DNA of 64,000 bases. It comes from Clostridium sp. (lineage in GTDB: Bacteria; Bacillota; Clostridia; Clostridiales; Clostridiaceae). A program made the translations under genes and the position numbers. This document shows positions 8,691 through 17,378 of this stretch, piece after piece. Location of the stretch: the NCBI GenBank assembly GCA_031292145.1, contig JARLHR010000097.1:92271-156270 (forward strand). The letters run 5' to 3'. The stretch's first letter is position 1, and every line of letters starts with the position of its first letter. The notes under the pieces are model-generated. The model was not told the origin of the DNA. It did no database searches and worked only from the letters and a program-made list of their open reading frames with translations.

Positions 8691-9829
8691 TTATTTACTT
8701 AATCCATAAAAGGATTTCTTATAGAGATCTGTTAATTCCCCATTACTAGTTGCTCTTGGATTTGTAGGAGTACATACATCTTTAAAGGCATTTCGAGACA
8801 TTTCTTTTAAAACAACATTAAATTTATCTTCACTTATTTCATTATTAGTTAATTTGTTAAATGAATCTGGAATCCCTAGAGTTTTATTTAACCCTCTTAT
8901 ATAATCAGATAAGTTATCAATACCTAAATTCTTTTCTACTAGGTCATACTTATTTGTACCTTTCTGTTATATTCGATAACATAAGGAAGTAAAATAGCAT
9001 TTGCTAAACCATGAGTTATTCCAAACTGTCCTCCCATGCTATGAGCCAAACTGTGAACAATGCCTAAAGACACATTGCTAAATGCACATCCTGCAATAGT
9101 AGATGCATTGCATTGCTTCTCTCGCTTCCACATCTTGTCCATTTTCATAAGCTTTAGGAAGCCACTTAAATACTAATCTAACTGCTTCGATTGCTAATGA
9201 ATCTGTTAGCATAGTAGCGGCATTTGAAACATAGCATGTGACAATACATCCATACCAGTATAAGCTGTAGCATTCTTTGGCATTTTAGCTGGAAGATCTG
9301 AATCAACTATTGCAACATCTGGTATTATCTCAGGAGATACAATAGGATACTTTGCACGTGTCCCAGTATCTGTTACTACAAAACATCCTGAAATTTCTGA
9401 TCCTGTTCCACTTGTAGATGGAATTGCAATAAATTTTGCTTTGTTTCTTAATGTCTGAATTGAAAATGGTTTAATTAAGCTTTTGAATTCTATTTCAGGA
9501 TGCTCATAAAATACCCACATACCTTTAGCTGCATCTAGAGATGAACCTCCTCCTACAGCAATAATCCAATCCGGTTTAAACTCCAACATATCCTTTGACC
9601 CTTTAATAATTGTATCAACTGTTGGATTAGGTTCTACATAATCTATAACTTTAACTTCAATGCCTGATTTATTTAAATATTTTTCTGCTTTTTCAATAAA
9701 ACCAAATTTTTTCATTGAAGAACCACCAGTTACAATTATTTCCTTCTTTCCTTGTATTTCAGAAAGGTATTCCATTGCTCCTTGTTCTGAAACAATAGTA
9801 TTTGGTACTTTAAACATAGAATAACTCAT
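8691..9829 (-). pseudogene. Iron-containing alcohol dehydrogenase, broken by three deletions
   Basis: The whole type III (iron) alcohol dehydrogenase can be read from the ATG at 9829 (ribosome site GAGG) to the stop at 8691, but only across three frame breaks. GGGSSLDAAKG (NAD site) and IPSTSGTGSEISG are in the first piece; HSLAHSMGGQFGITHGLANA, the metal-site region, is in the second; the C-terminal helical part is in the third. Break 1 (about 9230) removes about 10 nt after GMDVLSHA. Break 2 (about 9113) is a 2-nt loss before NASTIAG. Break 3 (about 8963) is a 1-nt loss in a run after EYNRK. Three independent lesions suggest a true pseudogene. It follows mgsA, so the intact enzyme may have reduced methylglyoxal-derived aldehydes. 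Confidence 0.87.
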
Positions 9830-9932
9830 TATTAATCCTCTTCCTCTCTTATTTTTAATAATGTATTTTTACCAATTACGGTAAAATTAATCTATAATTA
9901 TTTTCCTTATCTTTTACTAAAGCTTTTAAGGA

Positions 9933-10304
9933 CTAACTTCTATATTTTAAGGCCTTAATAAATACTTCGGCTGAACCTAAATTAGTAGCAAGTGGTGTAC
10001 TATGTACATCACATAATCTAAGCAATGCAGAAACGTCTGGTTCGTGTGGCTGAGCAGTTAATGGATCTCTCAAAAAAATTATTAAATCAATTTTCCCTTC
10101 GGCTACCTTTCCACCTATTTGTTGATCTCCTCCTAAAGGACCTGATAAAAATCTTTTTACTTCAAGTCCACACTCTTCACTGATGAGTTTTCCTGTAGTC
10201 CCTGTAGCAAAAAGATCATGTTCTTCAAATATATGTTTATATCTTTTCACCAAATCCACTATTGTATCTTTTTTATTATCGTGAGCTATTAAGGCTATTC
10301 TCAT
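9933..10304 (-). CDS. mgsA: Methylglyoxal synthase
   Basis: Converts DHAP to methylglyoxal and phosphate, a bypass of lower glycolysis. 123 residues, close to the usual 130-150. Family motifs are present: [21 protein letters not shown] (phosphate binding), [13 protein letters not shown] and [17 protein letters not shown] with the catalytic Asp, and ATNLGSAE. Nineteen nt after rpiB and before the broken alcohol dehydrogenase, so part of the second sigma-54 operon. DHAP would come from the aldolase of the first operon. Confidence 0.95.
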   Translation of the reverse strand: MRIALIAHDNKKDTIVDLVKRYKHIFEEHDLFATGTTGKLISEECGLEVKRFLSGPLGGDQQIGGKVAEGKIDLIIFLRDPLTAQPHEPDVSALLRLCDVHSTPLATNLGSAEVFIKALKYRS

Positions 10305-10323
10305 AATACTTACTCCTCCAATT

Positions 10324-10773
10324 TTATTTACAATACTTTGTTTCTATCTCAGCTACCTTATCTAATCTCCTTTGATGTCTTCCACCTTCAAATTCAGTAT
10401 TTAGAAACTTATCCACAATATCTAAAGCAACTCCTACTCCTACAACCCTTTGACCCAACGCTAATATGTTGGCATTATTATGTTCTCTGCAAGCATACGC
10501 ACTGAAAGCATCACTACAAAGGGCTGCTCGCACTCCAACCACCTTATTTGCCGCTATAGAAATCCCTATGCCTGTACCACAAATAAGAATACCAAAATCA
10601 CAATTTTTATCTCTTACATCTTCTGCTACTTTTAAGGCATAATCTGCATAGTCGCATGATTCTTCATCAAAAGTACCAAAATCATTAACTCCATAACCTC
10701 TATTCTTTAAATGTTTTATTATTTCTTTTTTTAACAAAAAACCAGCATGATCACTTCCTATTGATATTTTCAT
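10324..10773 (-). CDS. rpiB: Ribose-5-phosphate isomerase B / RpiB-LacAB family sugar-phosphate isomerase
   Basis: 149 residues, normal for RpiB. Signatures: [48 protein letters not shown] (catalytic Cys within it) and [15 protein letters not shown]. Interconverts ribose-5-P and ribulose-5-P; family members also work on allose-, galactose- or erythrose-type phosphates, so the exact sugar is open. First gene behind the sigma-54 promoter at 10976-10992. Ribosome site GGAAGG about 11 nt upstream. Confidence 0.92.
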   Translation of the reverse strand: MKISIGSDHAGFLLKKEIIKHLKNRGYGVNDFGTFDEESCDYADYALKVAEDVRDKNCDFGILICGTGIGISIAANKVVGVRAALCSDAFSAYACREHNNANILALGQRVVGVGVALDIVDKFLNTEFEGGRHQRRLDKVAEIETKYCK

Positions 10774-10878
10774 AATACAACTACCTTCCTTTTGCTATAA
10801 CTATTCAATTTAACACGAATTAAATATCACACATATAATTCCACAAATTAAAGATTAAATTCTATCATAATAAACAAA

Positions 10879-10926
10879 CTACAACTGAGCATTCATTGAC
10901 AAAAATTCTTTTTCTTGAATATTCAT
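10879..10926 (-). pseudogene. Relic of a tktN 5' end (leader, ribosome site and first codons)
   Basis: A 15-codon frame MNIQEKEFLSMNAQL-stop whose first codons match tktN copy 1 (MNSQEKEFLV). The ribosome site and leader before the ATG (CATTTTTATACCTCCTAAGT on the plus strand) are identical to those at 5313-5332. So the rpiB promoter region seems to have come from duplication of the tkt promoter with the first bases of its gene. It could also be translated as a short leader peptide. Confidence 0.7.
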
Positions 10927-10975
10927 TTTTATACCTCCTAAGTTTATACTTGATTTGTTTTTCATTTATATATAC

Positions 10976-10992
10976 AGCAAATATTATGCCAA
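10976..10992 (-). promoter_or_regulatory. Sigma-54 promoter of the rpiB-mgsA operon
   Basis: Minus strand TTGGCATAATATTTGCT: exact TGGCAT-N5-TTGCT. It lies about 50 nt before the tktN relic and about 200 nt before rpiB. Confidence 0.9.
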
Positions 10993-11033
10993 TTCATGAA
11001 CCTGTGCACTAATCTCATTTATATAACCAAAAA

Positions 11034-11067
11034 TCCCATTAACGAGAATCTTTTCCCATTAATGAGA
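11034..11067. promoter_or_regulatory. Paired upstream activator sites of the rpiB operon
   Basis: TCCCATTAACGAGA (11034-11047) and TCCCATTAATGAGA (11054-11067), centres 20 bp apart, 42 bp upstream of the sigma-54 promoter. They are the closest of the four pairs to each other and fit TCYC-N6-GRGA exactly. Confidence 0.75.
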
Positions 11068-11184
11068 TTTCATGTTCTAAATTATTATTTAATGTGAGTC
11101 CGAAAAAATAAAATATCCTATGTATGATCGGTTATTTATCACTTACATATCAATGGATTTTAACTACACTTACCGAATTCAAGT

Positions 11185-12021
11185 TTAAAAATCAAATTTA
11201 TCAGGATCTGGTCCAACTCTAATATTTTGATTCATGCCGTTAATTATTTCCATTTCTTGTGATGTTAACTCAAAGTCAAATATATTAATATTTGATATTA
11301 TTCTCTCTCTGCGAATAGATTTTGGAATTACTATAACATTTCTTTGAATATGCCATCTAAGCACTATTTGAGCAGATGTTTTGTTATACTTACTAGCTAT
11401 ATTAATTAGCGGATAAAAGTTTAGAATATATTTTGAAGCCTGATTACCAAGTGGACTCCATGCACTTACCTCAATATTTCTTTTTTGGCAATAATCAATT
11501 AACTCTTGATTATTCATTAACGGGTGAGACTCGACTTGATTTAAAACAGGTAATGTGGTTGATATTTTCTCTATGATATCTAAATGCTGCTTATGAAAAT
11601 TACTAACACCTATGGCTTTAATTTTACCTTCGTTATAAAGTTTCTCCATTTCTAACCAAGCATCTTCCATGCCATCTACTGGCCAATGCATTAAGTATAA
11701 ATCAATATAATCTACGCCTAATGCGTTAAGACTTTCATAAAAAGCTTCTCTTGTTCGCCTTTTACGAATGTCATCATTCCATAATTTAGTTATAATAAAA
11801 ATATCTTCTCTATCCAACTTAGAATCAGCAATGGCAGCTCCTATACTTTTCTCATTATTGTACAATCTAGCTGTATCAATTAATCGGTATCCAGATTCTA
11901 ATGCCCATTTTGCGGCATAATAAGTTTGGTTATATTCATTTTCCATACAACAACCTAAACCTATTTTGGGAATTTTCACATAATTATTGAGCTTGATAAT
12001 ATTTTTATTACTATTTATCAT
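11185..12021 (-). CDS. Aldo/keto reductase
   Basis: NAD(P)H-dependent reductase of carbonyls to alcohols, 278 residues, of the 2,5-diketogluconate/methylglyoxal reductase type. The catalytic tetrad region is visible: DTARLYNNEKSIG (Asp and Tyr), ITKLW (Lys) and YLMHWPVDG (His); the cofactor site is IPKSIRRERIISN. Its ATG overlaps the TAA stop of the radical SAM gene by one base (TAATG), so the two are translationally coupled. A substrate such as methylglyoxal would fit the nearby mgsA but is not shown by the sequence. Confidence 0.9.
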   Translation of the reverse strand: MINSNKNIIKLNNYVKIPKIGLGCCMENEYNQTYYAAKWALESGYRLIDTARLYNNEKSIGAAIADSKLDREDIFIITKLWNDDIRKRRTREAFYESLNALGVDYIDLYLMHWPVDGMEDAWLEMEKLYNEGKIKAIGVSNFHKQHLDIIEKISTTLPVLNQVESHPLMNNQELIDYCQKRNIEVSAWSPLGNQASKYILNFYPLINIASKYNKTSAQIVLRWHIQRNVIVIPKSIRRERIISNINIFDFELTSQEMEIINGMNQNIRVGPDPDKFDF

Positions 12022-12911
12022 TATCTTATCACTCTTCCTTCTGTATCCTTATCTGGAATGCTATTCAAAAAGTCATTTGGTAATCTCTTCAAACCCATTT
12101 CTAATCGTTCAAGCATTCTTTCTTTGTCATAAGGTAACATTCCATGAAGCGGAATAACATTTGAAGTATGTAAACCAAAAAATTCAGTTTCTACAGTTAT
12201 ACCTTTTATTAAATCGATGGATTCTTGAATATTCATTCTAATGGTATTTTCTTTAAAGTTTCCATTTAAACGATCTTTGAATAGAGGTGTTCCTGGATCA
12301 ACATGTAGATTTGCCACAAATATAAGTCTTGGTTGTGTTTCATTTATAAATTCAATAGATTTTTCAATATGTTCTTTTGATCCTTCTGCACCAGCACCGC
12401 CAATAATTATATTAATACTATAATCGAAACCTGCTTTTTTTAGTCGTAATAGTTGTTCTTTAGCTTCTTTTGAAGTGTGCCCTTTATTTAGCTCAGTTAC
12501 AAGACTGTCTAAACCGGATTCAATACCGATATTAAAATCGTTAAAATTAAGAGCACGAAGTTCTCGAAGTTCTTCATCTGTTTTACTCTTAATATTATTT
12601 ATAGAAGAATACATTGAAATTGTTTTACAGCTTGGATATATTTCTGCAACTTTTTGGCCAATTTCCTTTAATCTTGATGCTCTTAATACAAATGCATCAG
12701 CATTAACTAAAAATATTCTGTCAGCTTTGTAAGGGTAAGCGGCAGCTTCTCTTAAGTCAGCTTCAATTTGTTCAATTGTTTCAGTTTGGAATGGTACACC
12801 TTGATACATAGAGCAAAATGTACACTTATTATGACTGCAACCTACAGTTGCCTGTAATAATAATGATTCACTTTCAAAAGGTGGTCTGTAAACTTTTCCT
12901 GTATATTTCAT
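12021..12911 (-). CDS. Radical SAM protein of unknown function
   Basis: 296 residues. The N-terminal GCSHNKCTFCSMY supplies the three cluster cysteines with C-x4-C-x2-C spacing rather than the commonest C-x3-C-x2-C. The barrel continues with IFLVNADAFVLRASRLKEI, FNIGIESGLDSL and INIIIGGAGAEGS (SAM contacts), like COG1032-type Fe-S oxidoreductases without a B12 domain. ATG at 12911 lies behind AGGAGAG; an in-frame ATG 18 nt earlier precedes the ribosome site. Two-gene operon with the aldo/keto reductase; a copy of the shared upstream motif lies at 13030-13051. Its reaction is unknown. Confidence 0.88.
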   Translation of the reverse strand: MKYTGKVYRPPFESESLLLQATVGCSHNKCTFCSMYQGVPFQTETIEQIEADLREAAAYPYKADRIFLVNADAFVLRASRLKEIGQKVAEIYPSCKTISMYSSINNIKSKTDEELRELRALNFNDFNIGIESGLDSLVTELNKGHTSKEAKEQLLRLKKAGFDYSINIIIGGAGAEGSKEHIEKSIEFINETQPRLIFVANLHVDPGTPLFKDRLNGNFKENTIRMNIQESIDLIKGITVETEFFGLHTSNVIPLHGMLPYDKERMLERLEMGLKRLPNDFLNSIPDKDTEGRVIR

Positions 12912-13029
12912 AGTTCTCTCTCCTAACATACTTTATATTTAAATAATAAATATTTTTAAATATTTATTCATAATAGTCATAACAATATCACAAATATGTG
13001 TGTATTATAATCCATAATGCTGTAGTCGA

Positions 13030-13051
13030 AAAGTACGCACTTTAAAGTAAG
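13030..13051 (-). promoter_or_regulatory. Shared upstream motif (HxlR-type operator candidate) of the radical SAM-AKR operon
   Basis: Minus strand CTTACTTTAAAGTGCGTAC followed by TTT, 118 nt before the radical SAM start, with a TATAAT about 23 nt beyond the GTAC. Best-conserved copy of the motif also seen at 14734, 17812, 26711 and 28115. Confidence 0.6.
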
Positions 13052-13059
13052 ATATATAA

Positions 13060-13158
13060 TTTATGCCTATCTTTAACAAAAGAGCATATAACTATGGTGG
13101 AAATTTCATGAATGGAATGATGTTCCCACTTGAAATTATAAAAAGAGCAATAGAATAA
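13060..13158 (+). pseudogene. Relic fragment of an Old Yellow Enzyme gene
   Basis: The frame reads FMPIFNKRAYNYGGNFMNGM, then MFPLEIIKRAIE-stop, closely matching the OYE segment SPFSNKRTDEYGGN...NRxRFPLEII seen in the three OYE genes here. Only about 32 residues survive and there is no start or domain around it. It shows that an OYE paralogue once lay here. Confidence 0.7.
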
Positions 13159-13162
13159 ATTT

Positions 13163-13216
13163 TATATAAAAAGACACTATAATATTAAATACTGCAAATT
13201 AAAATAATTATATGGA
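13163..13216 (+). repeat. 54-bp direct repeat, copy 1, with a relic gene start
   Basis: 54 bp that recur at 14581-14634 with only three differences, flanking the sugar-binding-protein gene. Just after copy 1, at 13224, comes ATGAAAACTCT, identical to the first 11 bases of the OYE-hydrogenase gene at 14830, but it stops after seven codons (MKTLPKP). This suggests a duplicated or interrupted 5' region. Confidence 0.75.
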
Positions 13217-13450
13217 AGATAGCATGAAAACTCTCCCTAAACCATAGGACATTAACTAAAATTATATAGCAAATTCATTATTTTCGGGCATTAATCCTAC
13301 CCAGCAACATAAACGCTTAGGATTTAAAAATTAGGACATATTAGTTCCAATTTAAGAAATAATAGTAATTGCGGAGTGTTTGTCAACTTCTGGAATGGTA
13401 TAGAGGCGTTCAATAAAAGACTTCTTAAGAAGAGAGGAATGATAGTTAAA

Positions 13451-14509
13451 ATGAAAATACTGAAGAAAATAATTCAACTTAATCTAGTTGCAATAATGAT
13501 TTTTACACTGACAAATAATAGTCAAATTAATACATATGCCAATACAAATCTAAATCCTAGCAGTAAAAACGCAATTAATGTTGCTGTATTTTTCTTTAAA
13601 TTTGATGATCCATTTATGTCTCTTGTTAAACAAAGTTTAGAAAATATTCAGCAGAAAAATGAAAAGGAAGTCAACTTTACTTTCTACGATGGAAAAGGAA
13701 ATCGAGCTATACAAGATGAAAATATAGATTCTGCGCTTAAAGAGAATTATGATGTTTTATTAGTAAATTTACCTGATACAAGGGAAAGTGTGGTGACGGA
13801 CATTGTTAACAAAGCTAAGCAAAAAAATAAGCCATTAGTTTTTTTTGATGCTGTGCCGCTAGTCATACCACCAATTGTTAAAACCTATAACAAAGTTATT
13901 TTTGTAGCAACAGATGCTAAACAATCTGGTATTCTCCAAGGACAAATTCTTGTGAATTTATGGAATACTGATAAGAGTATTCTTGATAAAAATAATGACA
14001 ATATATTGGAATATGTTATGCTTCAAGGTGAAAGAGATTGCACATCAGCTCTTGCACAAACAAAATATTCTATTTCAACAATTAACGATGCAGGAATAAG
14101 CACTAAAGAACTTGAATTTGAAGTTCCTAACTGGGATAGAGAAACAGCTAAAAATATTGTTGATGCATTATTTCTTAGATTTGATGATAAAATTGAAGCA
14201 ATAATTTCAAATAATGATGTTATGGCACTAGGGGCTATTGACGCGTTGCAAAAATATGGCTATAACAAAGGCGATAAATCAAAATATATAGCAGTCGTTG
14301 GAATTGATGGAATACCAGAAGCCAGGGATTTAGTTGATAAAGGTATTATGGCTGGTACTGTTGTTCGGGATCCTAATGAATTAGCACAAGCACTTTATGC
14401 CGTTGGGAAAAATTTGGCTAATAATGTGGATCCTCTTGATAATACAAATTATAAATTTGATGAATCAGGAAATACGATCAGATTGCCTTATTATGAATAT
14501 AAAAAATAA
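13451..14509 (+). CDS. Galactose/glucose-binding-like ABC sugar receptor (MglB type), orphan
   Basis: Extracellular type I periplasmic-binding protein, 352 residues from the ATG at 13451. An N-terminal secretion signal (KKIIQLNLVAIMIFTLT) lacks an obvious lipobox Cys. The mature part follows MglB: AVFFFKFDDPFMSLVKQSLE, YDGKGNRAIQ, LLVNLPD, VFFDAVPL, IISNNDVMALGAIDALQKYG and VVGIDGIPEARDLV. Ribosome site GAGAGGA lies 12 nt before this ATG; an ATG at 13439 abuts it and is less likely. There are no permease or ATPase genes nearby, so it may feed a distant transporter or serve as a sensor. It is flanked by 54-bp direct repeats, as if inserted or duplicated. Confidence 0.88.
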   Translation: MKILKKIIQLNLVAIMIFTLTNNSQINTYANTNLNPSSKNAINVAVFFFKFDDPFMSLVKQSLENIQQKNEKEVNFTFYDGKGNRAIQDENIDSALKENYDVLLVNLPDTRESVVTDIVNKAKQKNKPLVFFDAVPLVIPPIVKTYNKVIFVATDAKQSGILQGQILVNLWNTDKSILDKNNDNILEYVMLQGERDCTSALAQTKYSISTINDAGISTKELEFEVPNWDRETAKNIVDALFLRFDDKIEAIISNNDVMALGAIDALQKYGYNKGDKSKYIAVVGIDGIPEARDLVDKGIMAGTVVRDPNELAQALYAVGKNLANNVDPLDNTNYKFDESGNTIRLPYYEYKK

Positions 14510-14580
14510 TATAGCGTAATACGCTTTTCGTATATCTGCTAGAATACAAAACTTAAGTATAAAAACATTTTCATAAATGC

Positions 14581-14634
14581 TATATGAAAAGACAATATAA
14601 TATTAAATACTGCAAATTAAAATGATTATATGGA
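14581..14634 (+). repeat. 54-bp direct repeat, copy 2
   Basis: Second copy of the repeat at 13163-13216 (51 of 54 identical), about 200 bp upstream of the OYE-hydrogenase gene. It is probably the original leader of that gene. Confidence 0.75.
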
Positions 14635-14733
14635 GGGTTAATTTAATCATAACACTTGTAGAATAGTTTCTTTTTTTAACTTAACACCTATTACAATTTA
14701 AAATGAAGTAATACTTACCTTTAGGTTAGTTAT

Positions 14734-14753
14734 CTTACAAAAAAGTGCGTACT
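14734..14753 (+). promoter_or_regulatory. Shared upstream motif of the OYE-hydrogenase gene
   Basis: CTTACAAAAAAGTGCGTACT, 76 nt before the start codon, with TATGAT about 18 nt further on. Same orientation and position as the other copies. A related ACTTACCTTTAGGTTAGT lies directly upstream (14713-14730). Confidence 0.6.
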
Positions 14754-14829
14754 ACTTTTTCATTTCTTATTATGATAACATTAACATTAATTAAAAATTA
14801 TTTAGAAAATAAAATAGGAGGCAGTATTA

Positions 14830-17307
14830 ATGAAAACTCTTTTTGATAAAACCACGCTTAATGGAATGAAAATGAAAAATAGATTTATTAGGTCAGGATT
14901 GTATACTGGACTAGGCGGAGAAAAAGGACGTTTAACACCTGAAATTCACAAAATATATGAGGATTTAGCAAAAGGTGGAGTGGGAACTATTATAACAGGT
15001 TATTGTTATATTAAAGAAGACGATCAAGCAAATCAAAATATGGTAGGCATTCATAATGATTCCTGCATAGAAGACTTTAAAAGATTTACAGATATGATAC
15101 ATAGCCACAATACAAATGTAATTATACAAATTGCTTGCGGTGGTTCACTTACTTACATGCCTACAGAGGGAAGAACCATTTTAGGACCATCAGCAGTAGC
15201 AACTCAAACAACAAAAATCACACCAACTCCAATTACAAAAGAACAAATTAAAGAATTAGCAAAGATATATGGCGAAGCTGCACTTAGAGCAAAAAAATCA
15301 GGCTTTGATGGTGTTGAAATTCATGCTGCACATGGATATTTTTTAAGTCAATTTCTATGTCCATACTTAAATAGAAGAACTGATGAGTACGGCGGTAGTA
15401 TTGAAAACCGCGCAAGAATTCTATTTGATGTATATAGAGAAGTACGTATGGCCGTTGGAGATGATTATCCAATATTTTTTAAAATAAATAGTGCGGATTA
15501 CATGGAAAATGGTTTAACTATAACCGATAGTTTATATGTTGCTGAACGTTTAGCAGAACTCGGAGTGGATGCTATAGATGTAAGTGGTGGTAACGAATCT
15601 ATTACTGAATCAATAGAAAATAATCTTACTACTGCAAGAAAAGGCGTAGCTAGCAGTATAGAAAAAGAAAGCTATTTTAAAGATTATGCAATAGAACTAT
15701 CTAAAAGAGTTTCCATTCCTGTTATTTTAGTTGGTGGTAACAGACATATTGATTTAATGGAAGAAATTTTAAATAACTCGAATGTTGAGTATTTTGCATT
15801 AGGAAGACCTTTGACTTGTGAACCAGATTTAATAAATCGTTGGGCTTCAGGAGATACCAGAAAACCAAAATGTGTGTCATGTAATCAGTGCTATTACACA
15901 CCTGGTAAAAGATGTTTCTTAAACCTAAGAGATGGTAAAAAACATGAAAATACAATTAATAGAGTACCAATTGAATGCGATAACCCAAGTATCGTTGTAG
16001 ACAAATCGAAATGCATACAATGCGGTATGTGCAAAAAAATGTGCCGAAATGTAATAACAGTCGGCAACATGTATGATTTAAATAAAACAGGTGATTTCGC
16101 AATCTGTATTAACTGTGGACAATGTTCTAATATCTGCCCAACAGGAGCTATTACTGAAAGATATGATTATCAAAATTTAAAGAATGAAATTCAAGATTCT
16201 GAAAAGATTGTTATATTCAGTACTTCTCCAGCAGTACGTGTTGCTTTAGGAGAAGAATTCGGAAAATTGCCAGGTTCAAATGTAGAGGGGAAAATGGTCG
16301 CCGCTTTAAGAGCTCTAGGTGGAGATTATGTCTTTGATACAACTTTTGCTGCTGACCTTACAATTTGTGAAGAAGCCTCAGAATTAATTAAAAGAATTAC
16401 AACAAAGGGCAATATTTCGCCACAATTTACAAGTTGTTGTCCATCCTGGGTAAAATATGTAGAAACTTTTTATCCTGAATTTATTCAGAATCTATCTACT
16501 GCCAAAAGTCCAATAAGTATGCAAGGGGCAATAATCAAAACTTATTTTGCAAAGTTAAAGGAAATTGATCCATCAAAAATCGTAACAGTAGCTGTAGCTC
16601 CTTGTACATCAAAAAAATATGAAATTAAAAGACCCGAATTGAGAGATGCTGGGAAGTACAACAATAACAGTGAAATTAAAGATACAGACTATGCCATCAC
16701 AACAAAAGAGCTTGCTAAATGGATTAAAGACGAAAAGATTGATTTCGATAGTTTAAAAGATTCTGAATTTGATAATATTTTAGGTAAGGGAACAGGTGCT
16801 GGTATCATCTTTGGAAATACTGGTGGTGTTATGGAAGCAGCAGTTAGAACAGCGTATACCTATGTAACAAAAACAAATCCACCAAAAGAATTATTTGAAT
16901 TAAAACCAGTAAGAGGTATGGATGGAATAAAAGAAGCGGAATTACAGATTGGTGACGTTACCTTGAGAGTTGCAGTAGTACATGGTATGAAAAACGTTAA
17001 AAAACTTCTAGATACGCTAAAGCAAGATACTGTTTCCTATGACTTTGTTGAAGTAATGAACTGTCTTGGTGGTTGCATCGGTGGAGGTGGACAACCTAAA
17101 ACCTTCCCATCAAAGACTAAAGAAGCTAAAGAACGTAGAATCAGAGGTTTATATAAGGAAGATAATGAAATGGAACGACGTCTAAGCCATGAAAATCCAG
17201 ATGTTATAGAAGTATATAGTGAATTCTTTAAAGAACCTTTAAGCAAATTATCAGAGGAACTTTTGCATACTTCTTATAGTGATAAGTCAGATATATTAGG
17301 TAAATAA
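14830..17307 (+). CDS. Fusion: Old Yellow Enzyme flavin reductase + 2[4Fe-4S] ferredoxin + [FeFe] hydrogenase catalytic domain
   Basis: A single frame of 825 residues. Residues 1 to about 340 form a full OYE barrel: KNRFIRSGLYTG, EIHAAHGYFLSQF, NRRTDEYGGSIENRAR and the FMN phosphate site ALGRPL. Cysteines 348, 351, 354 and 362 form a cluster motif like that of iron-sulfur OYEs, with unusual C-x2-C-x2-C-x7-C spacing. Two ferredoxin clusters start at C395 and C426. The H-cluster domain carries FTSCCPSW (C536/C537), VAPCTSKKYE (C592) and EVMNCLGGCIGGGGQP (C745/C749), so all catalytic cysteines are present; L2 has Ala where Met is usual. A small-subunit-like tail follows. AGGAGG precedes the ATG. 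An electron path between H2 and an FMN-bound substrate is the natural inference. Confidence 0.93.
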   Translation: MKTLFDKTTLNGMKMKNRFIRSGLYTGLGGEKGRLTPEIHKIYEDLAKGGVGTIITGYCYIKEDDQANQNMVGIHNDSCIEDFKRFTDMIHSHNTNVIIQIACGGSLTYMPTEGRTILGPSAVATQTTKITPTPITKEQIKELAKIYGEAALRAKKSGFDGVEIHAAHGYFLSQFLCPYLNRRTDEYGGSIENRARILFDVYREVRMAVGDDYPIFFKINSADYMENGLTITDSLYVAERLAELGVDAIDVSGGNESITESIENNLTTARKGVASSIEKESYFKDYAIELSKRVSIPVILVGGNRHIDLMEEILNNSNVEYFALGRPLTCEPDLINRWASGDTRKPKCVSCNQCYYTPGKRCFLNLRDGKKHENTINRVPIECDNPSIVVDKSKCIQCGMCKKMCRNVITVGNMYDLNKTGDFAICINCGQCSNICPTGAITERYDYQNLKNEIQDSEKIVIFSTSPAVRVALGEEFGKLPGSNVEGKMVAALRALGGDYVFDTTFAADLTICEEASELIKRITTKGNISPQFTSCCPSWVKYVETFYPEFIQNLSTAKSPISMQGAIIKTYFAKLKEIDPSKIVTVAVAPCTSKKYEIKRPELRDAGKYNNNSEIKDTDYAITTKELAKWIKDEKIDFDSLKDSEFDNILGKGTGAGIIFGNTGGVMEAAVRTAYTYVTKTNPPKELFELKPVRGMDGIKEAELQIGDVTLRVAVVHGMKNVKKLLDTLKQDTVSYDFVEVMNCLGGCIGGGGQPKTFPSKTKEAKERRIRGLYKEDNEMERRLSHENPDVIEVYSEFFKEPLSKLSEELLHTSYSDKSDILGK

Positions 17308-17335
17308 ACATTTTTGTTGTTAAATCAAAATTATT

Positions 17336-17378
17336 AAATGCAGTAGATAATAATGATAAAACTACTGCATTTTTTTAT
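17336..17378 (+). terminator. Rho-independent terminator of the OYE-hydrogenase gene
   Basis: AAATGCAGTAG / CTACTGCATTT stem followed by a run of T, 28 nt after the stop codon. Confidence 0.9.

Noticed and set aside
9206-9829. A separate short alcohol dehydrogenase gene
   Set aside because: Its frame stops at a deletion and the rest of the protein continues in other frames down to 8691, so it is part of one broken gene.
13376-13450. Longer N-terminus for the sugar-binding protein
   Set aside because: The extra residues are not signal-peptide-like and the GTG has no correctly spaced ribosome site; the secretion signal begins at the ATG at 13451.
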